Below are positions 16,063 to 26,710 of a DNA stretch of 58,576 nucleotides, in pieces. The translations under genes and the position numbers were made by a program. Origin of the DNA: JBBDJB01 sp040880125 (lineage in GTDB: Bacteria; Planctomycetota; Planctomycetia; Pirellulales; JBBDJB01). The notes under the pieces were generated by a model, which was not told the origin of the DNA, made no database searches, and saw only the letters and a list, made by a program, of their open reading frames with translations. Location: positions 1 to 58,576 of the forward strand of contig JBBDJB010000061.1 of NCBI GenBank assembly GCA_040880125.1, in the 5' to 3' direction. Numbering within the stretch: position 1 is the stretch's first letter; every line of letters begins with the position of its first letter.

Positions 16063-17919
16063 TCAATGATCGATGGCCGACTCCATCGCGAGCCCCGGGC
16101 CCGCCCCTTCCGGCTCGCGGACCGCGTCGATCATCGCCTGAACCTTGTCGCTGGGTGCGGGAAACAGCGGCGTCAGCGCCAGCGTCACGGCGAAGTTCAA
16201 CAGCATCCCGATCGCGCCGAAGCCTTGCGGACTAATGCCGTTTTCGAAAATGCCAAACGTCCACGGCGGCATGTCCTGAAACACACAGGCGATGATGTAG
16301 TAGGCCGTCACCCCGATTCCCACGACCATGCCCAGCGTCGCCGGCACGGTGCCCACTCGCCGGCTGAAGATGCCCAGCACGATCGCCGGAAAGAAACTCG
16401 CCGCCGCCAGGCCGAAGGCAAACGCCACCACCTGCCCCACAAAGCCAGGTGGATAGATCCCGAACAGCCCGGCGATGATCACGGCCACGCCGATCACGGC
16501 GCGGCCGAGCAGCAGCCGCTGTTTCTCGGTGGCGGTGGGATTGATCACCCGGTAGTAAAGGTCATGGGCGACGCTCGAAGAAATCACCAGCAACAGGCCA
16601 CTGGCGGTCGAGAGCGCGGCGGCCAATCCGCCGGCGGCCACCAGGGCGATGATCCAATCGGCCAACTCGGCCATCTCCGGCGTGGCCAGCACGATGATGT
16701 CGGGGTCCGGCCCCGAGAGTCCCATCTCGCGCAGCCCCGGCCGCGCGTCTTGCCCCCGCGCCCCGCCCGTCTCCGTCCACAGCGCGTGCTGCTTCTCCAA
16801 TTGCAGAAGCTCGTCCCAGCTCAGAGCGCCCTTTTGGAAGATCTCGTTGTCGTCGGTGTTCGAGTAGCGCACGCGGCCGTCGCCGTCGTCCAGCCAGCGG
16901 ATCAAGCCGGTCTTCTCCCAGCTCGTAAACCAGCGGGGAAGCTGATCGCCCGGCGTGCCGTTGAGCCCCTGGATCATGTAGTACCGCGCGAAGCCGGCGG
17001 TGGCCGGCGCGGTCAGGTACAACAGCGAGATGAACGCCAGGGCCCAGAACGCGCTCCACCGCGCGGCGCGGACGTTCCGCACCGTATAGAACCGGACGAT
17101 CACGTGCGGCAGACCGGCGGTGCCGACCATCAGCGTCAGCGCCACCAGAAACACGTTCACCTTGTCCCATGAGCCGACGAACGTGTCGGTGTAGCTGGCG
17201 AAGCCCAGATCGGCCTGGATCTGGTTGAGCTTTGCGAGCAGCGGCACGCCGGACTCCCCGCCGGCCAGTTCCGGCCGCAGCGTCGCCCCCAGCCCGGCTT
17301 GCGGCAGCGCCATGCCGGTGAGCTTGAAGCTGATGGCCATCGCCGGCACGAGAAAAGCCGTGATCAGCACCCAGTACTGGGCCACCTGGGTCCAGGTAAT
17401 CCCCTTCATGCCGCCCAGCGTGGCATAGATGAAGACGATCGCCATGCCGATGAACACGCCGACATTGATATCGACTTCGAGAAAGCGGCTGAACACCACG
17501 CCCACGCCCCGCATCTGCCCGGCGACGTACGTGAAGCTGACGAAGATCGCGCACACGATGGCCACCAGCCGCGCGTAGATGCTGTCGAAGCGGTCGCCCA
17601 CGAAGTCCGGCACCGTGTAATGCCCGAACTTGCGCAGGTAGGGCGCGATCATCAGCGCCAGCAGTACAAACCCGCCGGTCCAACCCATCAGGTAGACGCC
17701 GCCGGCGTAGCCCATCGTCGAGATCAGCCCGGCCATGGAGATGAACGAGGCGGCGCTCATCCAGTCCGCGCCGGTGGCCATGCCGTTGGCGATCGCCGGC
17801 ACGCCGCGCCCGGCGACGTAAAAGCCGGCCGTATCCCGTACGCGGCTCAGCCAGGCCACGCCCAGGTACAGGGCAAAACTCAAGCCCACGAACGTCCACG
17901 TCCAGAGAAGTACGTTCAT
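16063..17919 (-). CDS. Sodium:solute symporter family protein (VC_2705-like, ActP-related)
   Basis: This 618-residue membrane transporter of the SSS family has about 13 predicted helices. It opens MNVLLWTWTFVGLSFALYLG and contains GADWMSAASFISMAGLI, GGMKGITWTQVAQYW and AAALSTASGLLLVISSSVAHD, which are SSS core motifs in the acetate/monocarboxylate branch. A hydrophilic insert (about 330-440) separates two halves. The start at 17919 overlaps the stop of the DUF4212 gene by four bases; an upstream in-frame ATG at 18120 lies inside that gene and gives an Arg-rich nonsense N-terminus. The DUF4212-SSS pairing is typical of two-part sodium/organic-acid symporters. The substrate is not known. Confidence 0.92.
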   Translation of the reverse strand: MNVLLWTWTFVGLSFALYLGVAWLSRVRDTAGFYVAGRGVPAIANGMATGADWMSAASFISMAGLISTMGYAGGVYLMGWTGGFVLLALMIAPYLRKFGHYTVPDFVGDRFDSIYARLVAIVCAIFVSFTYVAGQMRGVGVVFSRFLEVDINVGVFIGMAIVFIYATLGGMKGITWTQVAQYWVLITAFLVPAMAISFKLTGMALPQAGLGATLRPELAGGESGVPLLAKLNQIQADLGFASYTDTFVGSWDKVNVFLVALTLMVGTAGLPHVIVRFYTVRNVRAARWSAFWALAFISLLYLTAPATAGFARYYMIQGLNGTPGDQLPRWFTSWEKTGLIRWLDDGDGRVRYSNTDDNEIFQKGALSWDELLQLEKQHALWTETGGARGQDARPGLREMGLSGPDPDIIVLATPEMAELADWIIALVAAGGLAAALSTASGLLLVISSSVAHDLYYRVINPTATEKQRLLLGRAVIGVAVIIAGLFGIYPPGFVGQVVAFAFGLAAASFFPAIVLGIFSRRVGTVPATLGMVVGIGVTAYYIIACVFQDMPPWTFGIFENGISPQGFGAIGMLLNFAVTLALTPLFPAPSDKVQAMIDAVREPEGAGPGLAMESAIDH

Positions 17920-18275
17920 GAACCTTCCCGCCCGCCATTGCGAAGGCTTTCCAGCTCGGCGTGATGCCGGGCGTCCAGCCGGTTCATGAGGAGGCAGTAG
18001 ACGAGAATAATCAGCACGAAGCCGATGATGCTTCCCTGCTGGGCGAACCAGAAGCCGAGCGGGTAGCCCGTGCCGGGCAGGTAGTACTCGTTGAGCACGT
18101 CGGCGAACAGCACGCCGCACCCCAGGCCGACCGCCAGCCAGAGGACGGTAAGAATGGCCATGATGCGGACGTTACTCATCCAGTAGCGCTCGAGCGAGTC
18201 GTGAATGGCTCGCTTCCGCGAGCTGTCGCTGCGCTCGCCCGAGGGCGCTCCGCCCGCGGTATCCTGGTCCGCCAT
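17916..18275 (-). CDS. DUF4212 protein, small subunit of the sodium/solute symporter
   Basis: The 119-residue protein has a charged N-terminus, then ERYWMSNVRIMAILTVLWLA and a second helix (FWFAQQGSIIGFVLIILVYC) with the conserved YLPGTGYPLGFWFAQQGS linker. This is the DUF4212 signature. The family is nearly always encoded directly before an SSS transporter with an overlapping stop/start, exactly as here (17916-17919), and is regarded as its accessory subunit. Confidence 0.93.
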   Translation of the reverse strand: MADQDTAGGAPSGERSDSSRKRAIHDSLERYWMSNVRIMAILTVLWLAVGLGCGVLFADVLNEYYLPGTGYPLGFWFAQQGSIIGFVLIILVYCLLMNRLDARHHAELESLRNGGREGS

Positions 18276-18407
18276 GTGGATCCCTCAATCGCCCCAGCAG
18301 GTGAGAATTTTGCCCAAGTCTGGCACCGCCGGGTGTGCGGCGTCAAGAGCGGCCGGGGCACGGGTGTGGAATGAACCGCAACGACGCGGAGAAGAGAGTG
18401 ACAGGAT

Positions 18408-18636
18408 GGGGTGCCACTGCTGGCTTGTCCAGCAGTGCCGTTTGCCGCCCTTGGAATTGGCCATGTAGGAAGTGACCGACGTTAGCCCAGGCGGGTACGC
18501 ACGCATCAAGGGATGCATGCATTGCTCGAGGCGAAGCGAACCAACCCCATCTGCCGGCAGTAACTTGGCATTCACTGCTCAACACAATCCAAGGGCAAAA
18601 AAAGAGCACTGCTGGACAAGCCAGCAGTGGCACCCA
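18408..18636. repeat. ~229-bp composite element with nested inverted repeats (family C ends)
   Basis: The left end is GGGGTGC plus hairpin CACTGCTGG-CTTGT-CCAGCAGTG (18415-18437). The right end is the inverted copy (18607-18629) followed by GCACCC. Inside, CCCTTGGA (18448-18455) and TCCAAGGG (18588-18595) form a second, inner inverted repeat. The same architecture recurs at 25812-26034. No open frame of note lies inside. Confidence 0.7.
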
Positions 18637-18679
18637 TGTGCGCGGTCCGACACCGAGTCTTCTCACTGGTTGGCCAAAG

Positions 18680-18699
18680 CACAGACAGGAATGTCTGTG
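18680..18699. repeat. Family A hairpin repeat
   Basis: CACAGACAGGAATGTCTGTG is a perfect copy: 8-bp stem with loop GGAA. It lies in the 516-bp spacer between the DUF4212 and DUF1501 genes. Apart from this and the composite element, nothing is seen in the spacer. Confidence 0.8.
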
Positions 18700-18791
18700 C
18701 CACCGCGTTCTCTCTTTCGATTCCCTGTTCTTCCCTTGGTCCGCGCCTCCGCGCCTCGGCGGTTCCAGCTCCTGGCCGACACTTAAGCTGC

Positions 18792-20228
<1,437 letters not shown>

Positions 20229-20233
20229 GGCGT

Positions 20234-23200
20234 TTATTCCTTGGTCATGGTCTCGTCGAGGTTCAAGAGCACGCGAGACACGGTCGTCCAGGCCGCGAGC
20301 TGCGTCGGCGATACGCCGTCGGGCAATTTATCGATGCCCTTCCCGGCCAAAGCCTTCGTATCGACCCAGCCTTCGGCGATGTGGGCCCGCTGCTGTTCGA
20401 GCAGCCGGAGCAACTCCCCGCGCTCGGCCTCGGTCGGCGGCCGGGCGAGCACGCGGCGGAACGCGTAGTCAAGTCGCTCCGGCTGGTCGTCTCTCGCTTC
20501 CAGCACGTGCGCCGCCAGCGCTTGGGCGCACTCCATAAAGACCGTCTCGTTCAGTCCGGTGAGCGCCTGTAGCGGCGTGTTCGATCGGGAACGCCGCACG
20601 CAGGCGAAGTCACCATTGGGTGCGTCGAACACCTGCAACGCCGGATACGGCACGGAGCGATAGCGGAACGTGTACAGAGCCCGGCGATAGCGGTCCTCAC
20701 CCTGTTTCGCTTCCCAGTACTTCGGCCCGTAGCTCGCCGGCGGATCGAACAGGAAACGCGGCGCTGGCGGATACACGCTCGGCCCGCCGACTTTGTCGCT
20801 GAGCAGCCCACTGGCGGACAGGGCGATGTCGCGGACGATCTCCGCATCCACGCGAAACCGCGGCCCCCGGGCGAGCAGCCGGTTGTACGGGTCGCGGGCG
20901 TACAGCTCTTCCGAGACGTGTGACGACTGCCGGTAGGTGGCCGAGCTGACGATCAACCGGTGCAGGTGCTTAAGCGACCATGCTTGAGGCGCCCCCGCCG
21001 AAGCATGCTTGGCCGACGTATCGCCAGACGTCGGCTCCATCAACTCCACCGCCAGCCATTCGAGCAGCGCCGGGTGCGAGGGCGGCGGCGACTGCGTGCC
21101 CAGGTCCTCGCTCGTCTCAACGATGCCGGTCCCGAAGTACGCCTGCCAGACGCGGTTGACGATCGAACGCGCCGCCGTGGGCGACTGCCGGTCGACCAAC
21201 CACCGGGCGAAGCGCAGCCGCGGCGGGTCGTCGCTTTCGGCCAGCGGATGCAAGAAGTCCGGCACGCCCGGCTCGACCTTCTGCTTCGGCTGCAACATGT
21301 CGCCGCGCTGGAGCAGGTGCGTCTCGCGCGGACTTTCGATCCGGTTCAACACAAGCTGCGTCGTGCCCTCGGGGTGAGACTGCCACAGCGTGGCGATCTG
21401 CTCGTTCGCTTCGCGCCACTCGGGCACATGCTCGCGCCAGAAGCTGAACAGCTCCGCCTGTTGCGAGGGGGAACGTGCTGCGCGCGGCGTGTCGAGGATC
21501 TGCTGCGCGCGCCACGGCAGCGGGATCATTCCCTCGGGCGTCGCACCGCCCACCGAGATGCGAAAGCGGCCCAGGTTCAGATTCTGGTTCTGGTCGCTGT
21601 TCGGCCCGCCGTGATTCTGCCGCAGATTGAAGGTGAGCTTCGTTCCTTCCGGGAAGGCCACATTGCCCTCGGCCACAAAGATCGCCGTACGATCGCGGTT
21701 GCGCAGCGCCGGTCCGGCGTCGATCCCCCAGGCCGTCTCGTCCTTGCCGTCGATCGCCCAGTCGACAGGCCCCGTCACCCGCGGCTCCTTGAAACCGGCT
21801 TGCAGGACCTCCGGCGTGCGCTGTTCCTCGTTGGAAAAGTCCGCCACCGCTCGTGTGAACTTCACGTTCGACTTCTTCGACGGGTCGCTGGCGTCTTGCA
21901 CGTCGACCGAGAACTCCGTCAGCGCCGTCAGGCCGTCCAGCGCCCGGCCGGGCCCGGTCGACGGCAGATTCGCATCGGTCAAAAGTTCCAGCCGCACGGA
22001 CTGAATCTCCGCGGCGTCGCTCTGGCCGGTGAAGACGGCCGTCCATCGCGTCGGTGCGTAGCCGGCCGCCACGACCGACCCGTCATCCCGCCGGTAGTAG
22101 CGCTGCGAGTTGTCGCCGGCGTTCTCGATCTCGATGACCTGCCAATCCGGCTGAGCGGCCCTCACTTGGTCCTCCCAGACGGCGAGCCGCTCCTGCCAGT
22201 CCGGCGTGCGATGCTTCAAGTCCTCCTCGATCGCGCGAACCTTGGCGAAAATTCCGGCGCGCGTCTTGAGCTGCTCCGGCGACCACACCGGCACGCTCCC
22301 CTCGGCGCTGTCGTTGATGAAGGCGAACAGCCGGTAGTACTCCTCGTGCGCGATCGGGTCGAACTTGTGCGTGTGGCACTGGGCGCACTGGATCGTCAGG
22401 CCGAGGATGCCCTTGCCGATGGCGTCCATTCGGTCGAACATCGCCTCCATGCGGAACTGCTCCGGGTGGATGCCGCCTTCCTCATTGACCATCGAGTTCC
22501 GCAGAAACCCGGTGGCCACGATCTGTTCTTGTGTCGCCTCAGGCAAGAGATCTCCGGCGATCTGCTCGACGATGAACCGGTCGTACGGCTTGTCGGCGTT
22601 CAGCGAGTTGATGACATAGTCGCGGTAGAACCACACATCGCGAGGCTTGTCCTTCTCGAAGCCGTCGGAGTCCGCATAGCGTGCCGCGTCCAGCCATAGT
22701 CGCCCCCAGCGCTCGCCATAGTGTGGCGAGGCCAGCAGCCGCTCGACCAGCTTCGCGTAGGCATCCGGCGAATCGTCCGCCAGAAACGCGTCGACCTCGT
22801 CGACCGTCGGCGGCAGTCCGATCAGGTCCAGGTGCAACCGCCGCACGAGCGTGACTTTGTCGGCGATGGGCGACGGAGCGAGCGCGTCGGCTTTCAGCTT
22901 CGCCAGCACGAAGGCGTCGATCGGATTGCGGGCCCAGTCGGCATCGCTGACCGGCGGCGCGTCCGGCCGCTGGACGGACTCGAACGCCCAGTGCGTCTGA
23001 TACTCGGCGCCTTCGGCGACCCACGTGCGAAGCGTTTCGATTTGCTCCGCCGTGAGCCGCTTGCCGGAGTCCTCAGGCGGCATGCGAATCAGCGCATCGT
23101 CCGATGTGATACGAAAGACCAGCTCGCTCTCGTCCGGCTGGCCGGGCACGACGGCCGCCACGCCGGAGTCGGCCGGCTGCGTGGCCAGCTTCGCCTCGTG

Positions 23201-23374
23201 CAATTGCAGTCCCGACTGCACGCTTTCGACGTCCGGCCCGTGACACTTAAAGCAGTTGTCCGAGAGGATCGGCCGCACGTCGCGCAAAAAGTCGACCGCC
23301 GCCGCCTGCCCGCCGCTGAGCAGCACCACCAGACAGCCGAGCGTCATGCACCGGATCGTTCGCCACATTATCAT
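20234..23374 (-). CDS. PSCyt1-PSCyt2-PSD1 (DUF1549/DUF1553) cytochrome protein
   Basis: The 1046-residue exported protein has a signal peptide (CLVVLLSGGQAAA). A planctomycete cytochrome C domain carries the haem motif CFKCH near 42. A DUF1549 (PSCyt2) domain (about 150-355) carries a second CxxCH, CAQCHTHKFDPI. A variable middle region at about 400-650 includes a discoidin-like stretch. The C-terminal DUF1553 (PSD1) domain (about 700-1000) has IVNRVWQAYFGTGIV and RSRSNTPLQALTGLN. Length and order are normal for the family. With the DUF1501 gene it forms the classic planctomycete pair, thought to be a periplasmic redox or polysaccharide-related system. Function is unproven. Confidence 0.94.
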   Translation of the reverse strand: MIMWRTIRCMTLGCLVVLLSGGQAAAVDFLRDVRPILSDNCFKCHGPDVESVQSGLQLHEAKLATQPADSGVAAVVPGQPDESELVFRITSDDALIRMPPEDSGKRLTAEQIETLRTWVAEGAEYQTHWAFESVQRPDAPPVSDADWARNPIDAFVLAKLKADALAPSPIADKVTLVRRLHLDLIGLPPTVDEVDAFLADDSPDAYAKLVERLLASPHYGERWGRLWLDAARYADSDGFEKDKPRDVWFYRDYVINSLNADKPYDRFIVEQIAGDLLPEATQEQIVATGFLRNSMVNEEGGIHPEQFRMEAMFDRMDAIGKGILGLTIQCAQCHTHKFDPIAHEEYYRLFAFINDSAEGSVPVWSPEQLKTRAGIFAKVRAIEEDLKHRTPDWQERLAVWEDQVRAAQPDWQVIEIENAGDNSQRYYRRDDGSVVAAGYAPTRWTAVFTGQSDAAEIQSVRLELLTDANLPSTGPGRALDGLTALTEFSVDVQDASDPSKKSNVKFTRAVADFSNEEQRTPEVLQAGFKEPRVTGPVDWAIDGKDETAWGIDAGPALRNRDRTAIFVAEGNVAFPEGTKLTFNLRQNHGGPNSDQNQNLNLGRFRISVGGATPEGMIPLPWRAQQILDTPRAARSPSQQAELFSFWREHVPEWREANEQIATLWQSHPEGTTQLVLNRIESPRETHLLQRGDMLQPKQKVEPGVPDFLHPLAESDDPPRLRFARWLVDRQSPTAARSIVNRVWQAYFGTGIVETSEDLGTQSPPPSHPALLEWLAVELMEPTSGDTSAKHASAGAPQAWSLKHLHRLIVSSATYRQSSHVSEELYARDPYNRLLARGPRFRVDAEIVRDIALSASGLLSDKVGGPSVYPPAPRFLFDPPASYGPKYWEAKQGEDRYRRALYTFRYRSVPYPALQVFDAPNGDFACVRRSRSNTPLQALTGLNETVFMECAQALAAHVLEARDDQPERLDYAFRRVLARPPTEAERGELLRLLEQQRAHIAEGWVDTKALAGKGIDKLPDGVSPTQLAAWTTVSRVLLNLDETMTKE

Positions 23375-23406
23375 GCACGCCTCGCCGATTGTTGAATGGC
23401 TCGTGG

Positions 23407-23458
23407 CACAGACATTCCTGTCTGTGCTTCACAACGCACGGCTGGGAAAGCCAGCCGT
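23407..23458. repeat. Perfect family A hairpin and a family C variant
   Basis: CACAGACATTCCTGTCTGTG lies at 23407-23426. It is followed by CACGGCTGG-GAAAG-CCAGCCGT (23437-23458), a family C stem with a different loop. They sit in the 314-bp divergent space between the PSD1 gene and the helicase gene; nothing else is recognised there. Confidence 0.7.
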
Positions 23459-23688
23459 AGAATGTACTGCGCCACAATCCGCCATTGTCGCAACTCGCCG
23501 GCCGGCAGGAAAGAGTTGGGGGCCGCCGAGACGCGGAGACGCAGAAGATTCGCGAGAAATTCGATCAACTCGGGTTCGCACACCTCTCTCCCGCCTTTCT
23601 CGCCCCTTTCCCCGCACACCGCCCACCGCTACGATCCAACGTTTCCGCGCACCAGGCCGCGCACCAGGCAGACGAACGGATTCGCTCC

Positions 23689-25791
23689 ATGCCGCCGCTC
23701 AATCCTCCGCAACTCGAGGCCGTGCGCACGCTCCGCGGGCCGCTGCTGGTGCTGGCCGGGGCCGGCACTGGTAAAACCCGCGTCGTCACGTTTCGCATCG
23801 CCGAGCTGATCGGCAGCGGCATCGCGGCCGACCGCATCCTGGCGGTCACGTTCACCAACAAGGCCGCCCAGGAGATGCGCGAACGGGCGACCGGCCTGCT
23901 CGCCAATAAGCCCAAGTCCCGCCCCGAGATCTCCACCTTTCACTCGCTTTGCGTCCGCGTGCTTCGCCGGCACATCACCAGGCTAGGTTATCCGGAAAAG
24001 TTCGCCATCTGCGATCGCAGCGACCAGGAGAGCATCGCCCGCTCCGTGCTGCGTGAGATTCGCGTGCCTGGCGAAGTGCTCCGCCCGGCTGACCTATTGC
24101 GCCTGATCGGCAATTGGAAGTCGTCCTCCATCCGCCCGCCGCAGGCGGCCAATGTGGCGGAGACCGATCGCGAGCACGTCGCCGCCATGGCGTACCGCCG
24201 CTATCAGCGCAGCATGCAGGCGGCCGGCGCAGTCGATTTCGACGACCTGCTGCTGCTGACCGAGGACCTGTTCGATCGCTTCCCGGGCGTTCGCCGTGAG
24301 GAGGCCGCCCGGTTTGACCACCTGCTGATCGACGAGTACCAGGACACCAACGCCAGCCAGTACCGCATCGTCCGCGCGCTGGCGGCGGCCCATCGCAACC
24401 TGTGCGTGGTGGGTGACGATGACCAATCGATCTACGGCTGGCGCGGCGCGGAGGTCGCCCACATTCTCCGCTTTCAGATCGACTGGCCGGAGGCAAAGAT
24501 CGTCCGCCTGGAGGACAACTACCGCAGCACCGGTGAAATCCTCGCCATGGCCAATCGGTTGATCGCCTTTAATAAGGATAGACATGGAAAAGTCCTCCGC
24601 GCCGCCCGGCAGGGCGGACCGCGGCCCCGCATCCTCCAGTTCAAGGACGAGCAGGAAGAGGCCAAGGGCATTGTGCAGGAAATCCGCCGGCGGCTGGAGT
24701 CGCCCGAGGTGCAGCCGAAGGACTTCGCGATCCTCTTCCGCACCAACGAGCAGCCACGAGCGTTCGAAATGGAGCTGCGCGAGGCGAAGCTGCCGTACCT
24801 GTTGATCGGCGGGATGTCGTTCTACGATCGCCGCGAGGTCCGCGACGTGCTGGCCTACCTGCGCGTGCTGGACGACCCGCGCGACGAGACGGCCCTGCTG
24901 CGGATCATCAACACCCCGCCGCGCGGCATCGGCCAGTCGACGGTCGCCGCTTGGCTGCAACTGGCGGTCGGCGCCGGCCAGCCGCTGTGGGACATCGTCA
25001 CTGACGGCGCGTCGATGCGCGAGGCCAGCTCCGCGGCGGCGGCCGGCGTCAAGGCGCTGCGGTCGATCCTTCATCGTTATCGCCAGCGCATCGACCGCGA
25101 CCCGCTGCCGGCGATCGCTCGCGACTTCGTCCACGAGATCGGCTACCCCCAGGAACTGGCCCGGCTCTACTCGGACCCCAACGAGCGCGACGCCCGACTG
25201 GCCAGCGTCGAGGAGGTCGTCAATGCGCTGGCCAGCTATGCCCAGGACGCCCAAAAGCCGACATTGCGCGAGTTTCTTGACCGCACGGTCCTCCACGGCC
25301 GCGAGCAGGGCGACGACAAGCAGGACAAGCTCGGGCGGAACGCCATCGCCCTGATGACGCTGCACAGCGCCAAGGGGCTGGAGTTCCCGCACGTATACCT
25401 CGTGGGGTTGGAGGAGGGCATCCTGCCGCACCATCGCGCGGCCGCCGACGACGGACCGGGCGTGGACGAAGAGCGACGCCTCTGCTACGTCGGCATCACC
25501 CGGGCCCGCGACACGCTGGCCATCTCGCTATCGCTCACGCGTCGCAAATGGGGCAAGAGCCGCGACACGCACGCCAGCCGGTTCCTCTTCGAGATGACCG
25601 GCCAAGCTGATCGCGCGGACCTGGTCACGCCGTCAGGGAAGACCACGCGAGTCGACGCTCCCCGCGCTTCCGCCGCGCGTGGCCCCAGCAAGAGCAAATC
25701 TTCAAAGGCTCCCACCGGCAAACCCGGCCGCTCACCGAGCAAGAAGAAACCCAGCGGCAGCGCTCGCCGCGGCCGGCGTGCATCGAAGTAG
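23689..25791 (+). CDS. UvrD/PcrA/Rep-type ATP-dependent DNA helicase
   Basis: The 700-residue SF1A helicase starts MPPLNPPQLEAVR (Q motif). It has Walker A AGAGTGKT at 23-30, motif Ia AVTFTNKAAQEM, Walker B LLIDEYQDTN near 213, motif III VVGDDDQSIYGWRGA, motif IV LEDNYRST, motif V LMTLHSAKGLEFPHVYLVGL and motif VI RLCYVGITRAR. It would unwind DNA 3' to 5' in repair or restart of replication. The start at 23689 is chosen because the Q motif begins at once; a further upstream ATG at 23485 gives unrelated sequence. The C-terminus ends in a basic Lys/Ser/Arg tail of about 45 residues, likely DNA-binding and disordered. Whether it is the PcrA/UvrD or Rep orthologue is not certain. Confidence 0.95.
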   Translation: MPPLNPPQLEAVRTLRGPLLVLAGAGTGKTRVVTFRIAELIGSGIAADRILAVTFTNKAAQEMRERATGLLANKPKSRPEISTFHSLCVRVLRRHITRLGYPEKFAICDRSDQESIARSVLREIRVPGEVLRPADLLRLIGNWKSSSIRPPQAANVAETDREHVAAMAYRRYQRSMQAAGAVDFDDLLLLTEDLFDRFPGVRREEAARFDHLLIDEYQDTNASQYRIVRALAAAHRNLCVVGDDDQSIYGWRGAEVAHILRFQIDWPEAKIVRLEDNYRSTGEILAMANRLIAFNKDRHGKVLRAARQGGPRPRILQFKDEQEEAKGIVQEIRRRLESPEVQPKDFAILFRTNEQPRAFEMELREAKLPYLLIGGMSFYDRREVRDVLAYLRVLDDPRDETALLRIINTPPRGIGQSTVAAWLQLAVGAGQPLWDIVTDGASMREASSAAAAGVKALRSILHRYRQRIDRDPLPAIARDFVHEIGYPQELARLYSDPNERDARLASVEEVVNALASYAQDAQKPTLREFLDRTVLHGREQGDDKQDKLGRNAIALMTLHSAKGLEFPHVYLVGLEEGILPHHRAAADDGPGVDEERRLCYVGITRARDTLAISLSLTRRKWGKSRDTHASRFLFEMTGQADRADLVTPSGKTTRVDAPRASAARGPSKSKSSKAPTGKPGRSPSKKKPSGSARRGRRASK

Positions 25792-25811
25792 CGGTGCCAC
25801 GGTCCGCCTCA

Positions 25812-26034
25812 GGGGTGCCACTGCTGGCTTGCCCAGCAGTGAGCGAATGTGTACCGGTTTCTTTCTACTGAGAAACGTAACGCTTGCGCCCTTGGAGTCA
25901 GTCGACCCGCTGCTGCGCGGGCAGCGTGAAGTCAAACGGCAGCGGTCCACTCCAAGCGCGCAGGAGCAACCACTGCCCGCAGAAAAGCATCGCTACAGAC
26001 GCACACTGCTGGGCGAGGAGAGCAGTGGCACCCG
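25812..26034. repeat. ~223-bp composite element with nested inverted repeats (family C ends)
   Basis: The left end is GGGGTGC plus CACTGCTGG-CTTGC-CCAGCAGTG (25819-25841). The right end has CACACTGCTGG...AGCAGTGGCACCC. An inner pair GCGCCCTTGGAGT and ACTCCAAGCGCGC repeats the design seen at 18408-18636. Its right half (25909-26033) is a direct repeat of 26556-26678. Confidence 0.65.
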
Positions 26035-26041
26035 GCGTGCT

Positions 26042-26449
26042 TTATCCAGTTGCTGCGTCGCAACGACGAGCAAACCGGATCACCACTGGCGTGGAAATAG
26101 AGGCAAGGAGGATTCCGATCAATATTGCCCGACACAATATCCAATACTCTGGAGTTTGGTAGTCCTGATTCACAAGTTGATGGATTGCGAACCAGCCAGA
26201 TGTGGTCGCAGCTATGGCGAAGCATGCAACGGTCCAACCAGACAGGGCGGTATATGTGAGGGGACGTGCTGAGGGCGAAATTCGAGTAATAGCTTGACTC
26301 ACAAATACGATTGCTCCGGTCCCCAAAACCCAAGCTCCGAACGATAAGAGTGAACGTACCAGGTCGGAATAAGGTATCGAGGCGTACATAAACGACAGGA
26401 CCAGAATGCCTGTGCCTACTGCAACCACAGCGGTCCGAATGGGATTCAT
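26042..26449 (-). CDS. Hypothetical membrane protein (about 4 helices)
   Basis: The 135-residue product was not recognised. It contains four hydrophobic segments: TAVVAVGTGILVLSFMY, a second with LLSFGAWVLGTGAIVFVSQ, a third with WTVACFAIAATTSGWFAI, and a fourth with AILIGILLASISTPVVI. These fit a small integral membrane protein. AAGGG lies upstream of the ATG. GC content is visibly lower than in the neighbours, and the gene sits exactly between two about 125-bp direct repeats (25909-26033 and 26556-26678), suggesting acquisition or mobilisation. No similarity to a known toxin, immunity or transporter family was seen. Confidence 0.6.
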   Translation of the reverse strand: MNPIRTAVVAVGTGILVLSFMYASIPYSDLVRSLLSFGAWVLGTGAIVFVSQAITRISPSARPLTYTALSGWTVACFAIAATTSGWFAIHQLVNQDYQTPEYWILCRAILIGILLASISTPVVIRFARRCDAATG

Positions 26450-26555
26450 CAGAGACCCTTTCTTGCTTGTTATTTGATTGAAACTTCCTAAGTAAGTCCT
26501 GCATACTGAAGTAGAAAGTCAGCATGCAACCCACCCATTTTAGCAGGGCGATCGC

Positions 26556-26678
26556 GCTGCTGCGCGGGCAGCGTGAAGTCATACGCAGCGGTCAACTCCA
26601 AGCGCGCGAGAGCAACCACTGCCCGCAGAAAAACATCGCTCCAGACGCGCACTCTTGGATGGGCCAGCAGTGGCACCC
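26556..26678. repeat. Direct repeat of 25909-26033
   Basis: Starting GCTGCTGCGCGGGCAGCGTG and ending CAGCAGTGGCACCC, this 123-bp segment matches 25909-26033 with a few substitutions and small indels. The two copies have the same orientation and flank the small membrane gene. Confidence 0.8.
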
Positions 26679-26710
26679 AGCGGCCAATGTAACTTCCGTC
26701 AGGCAATTCG

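Noticed and set aside
23485..23688. N-terminal extension of the helicase from an upstream ATG
   Set aside because: The 68 extra residues have no similarity to helicases, and the Q motif begins directly after the ATG at 23689.
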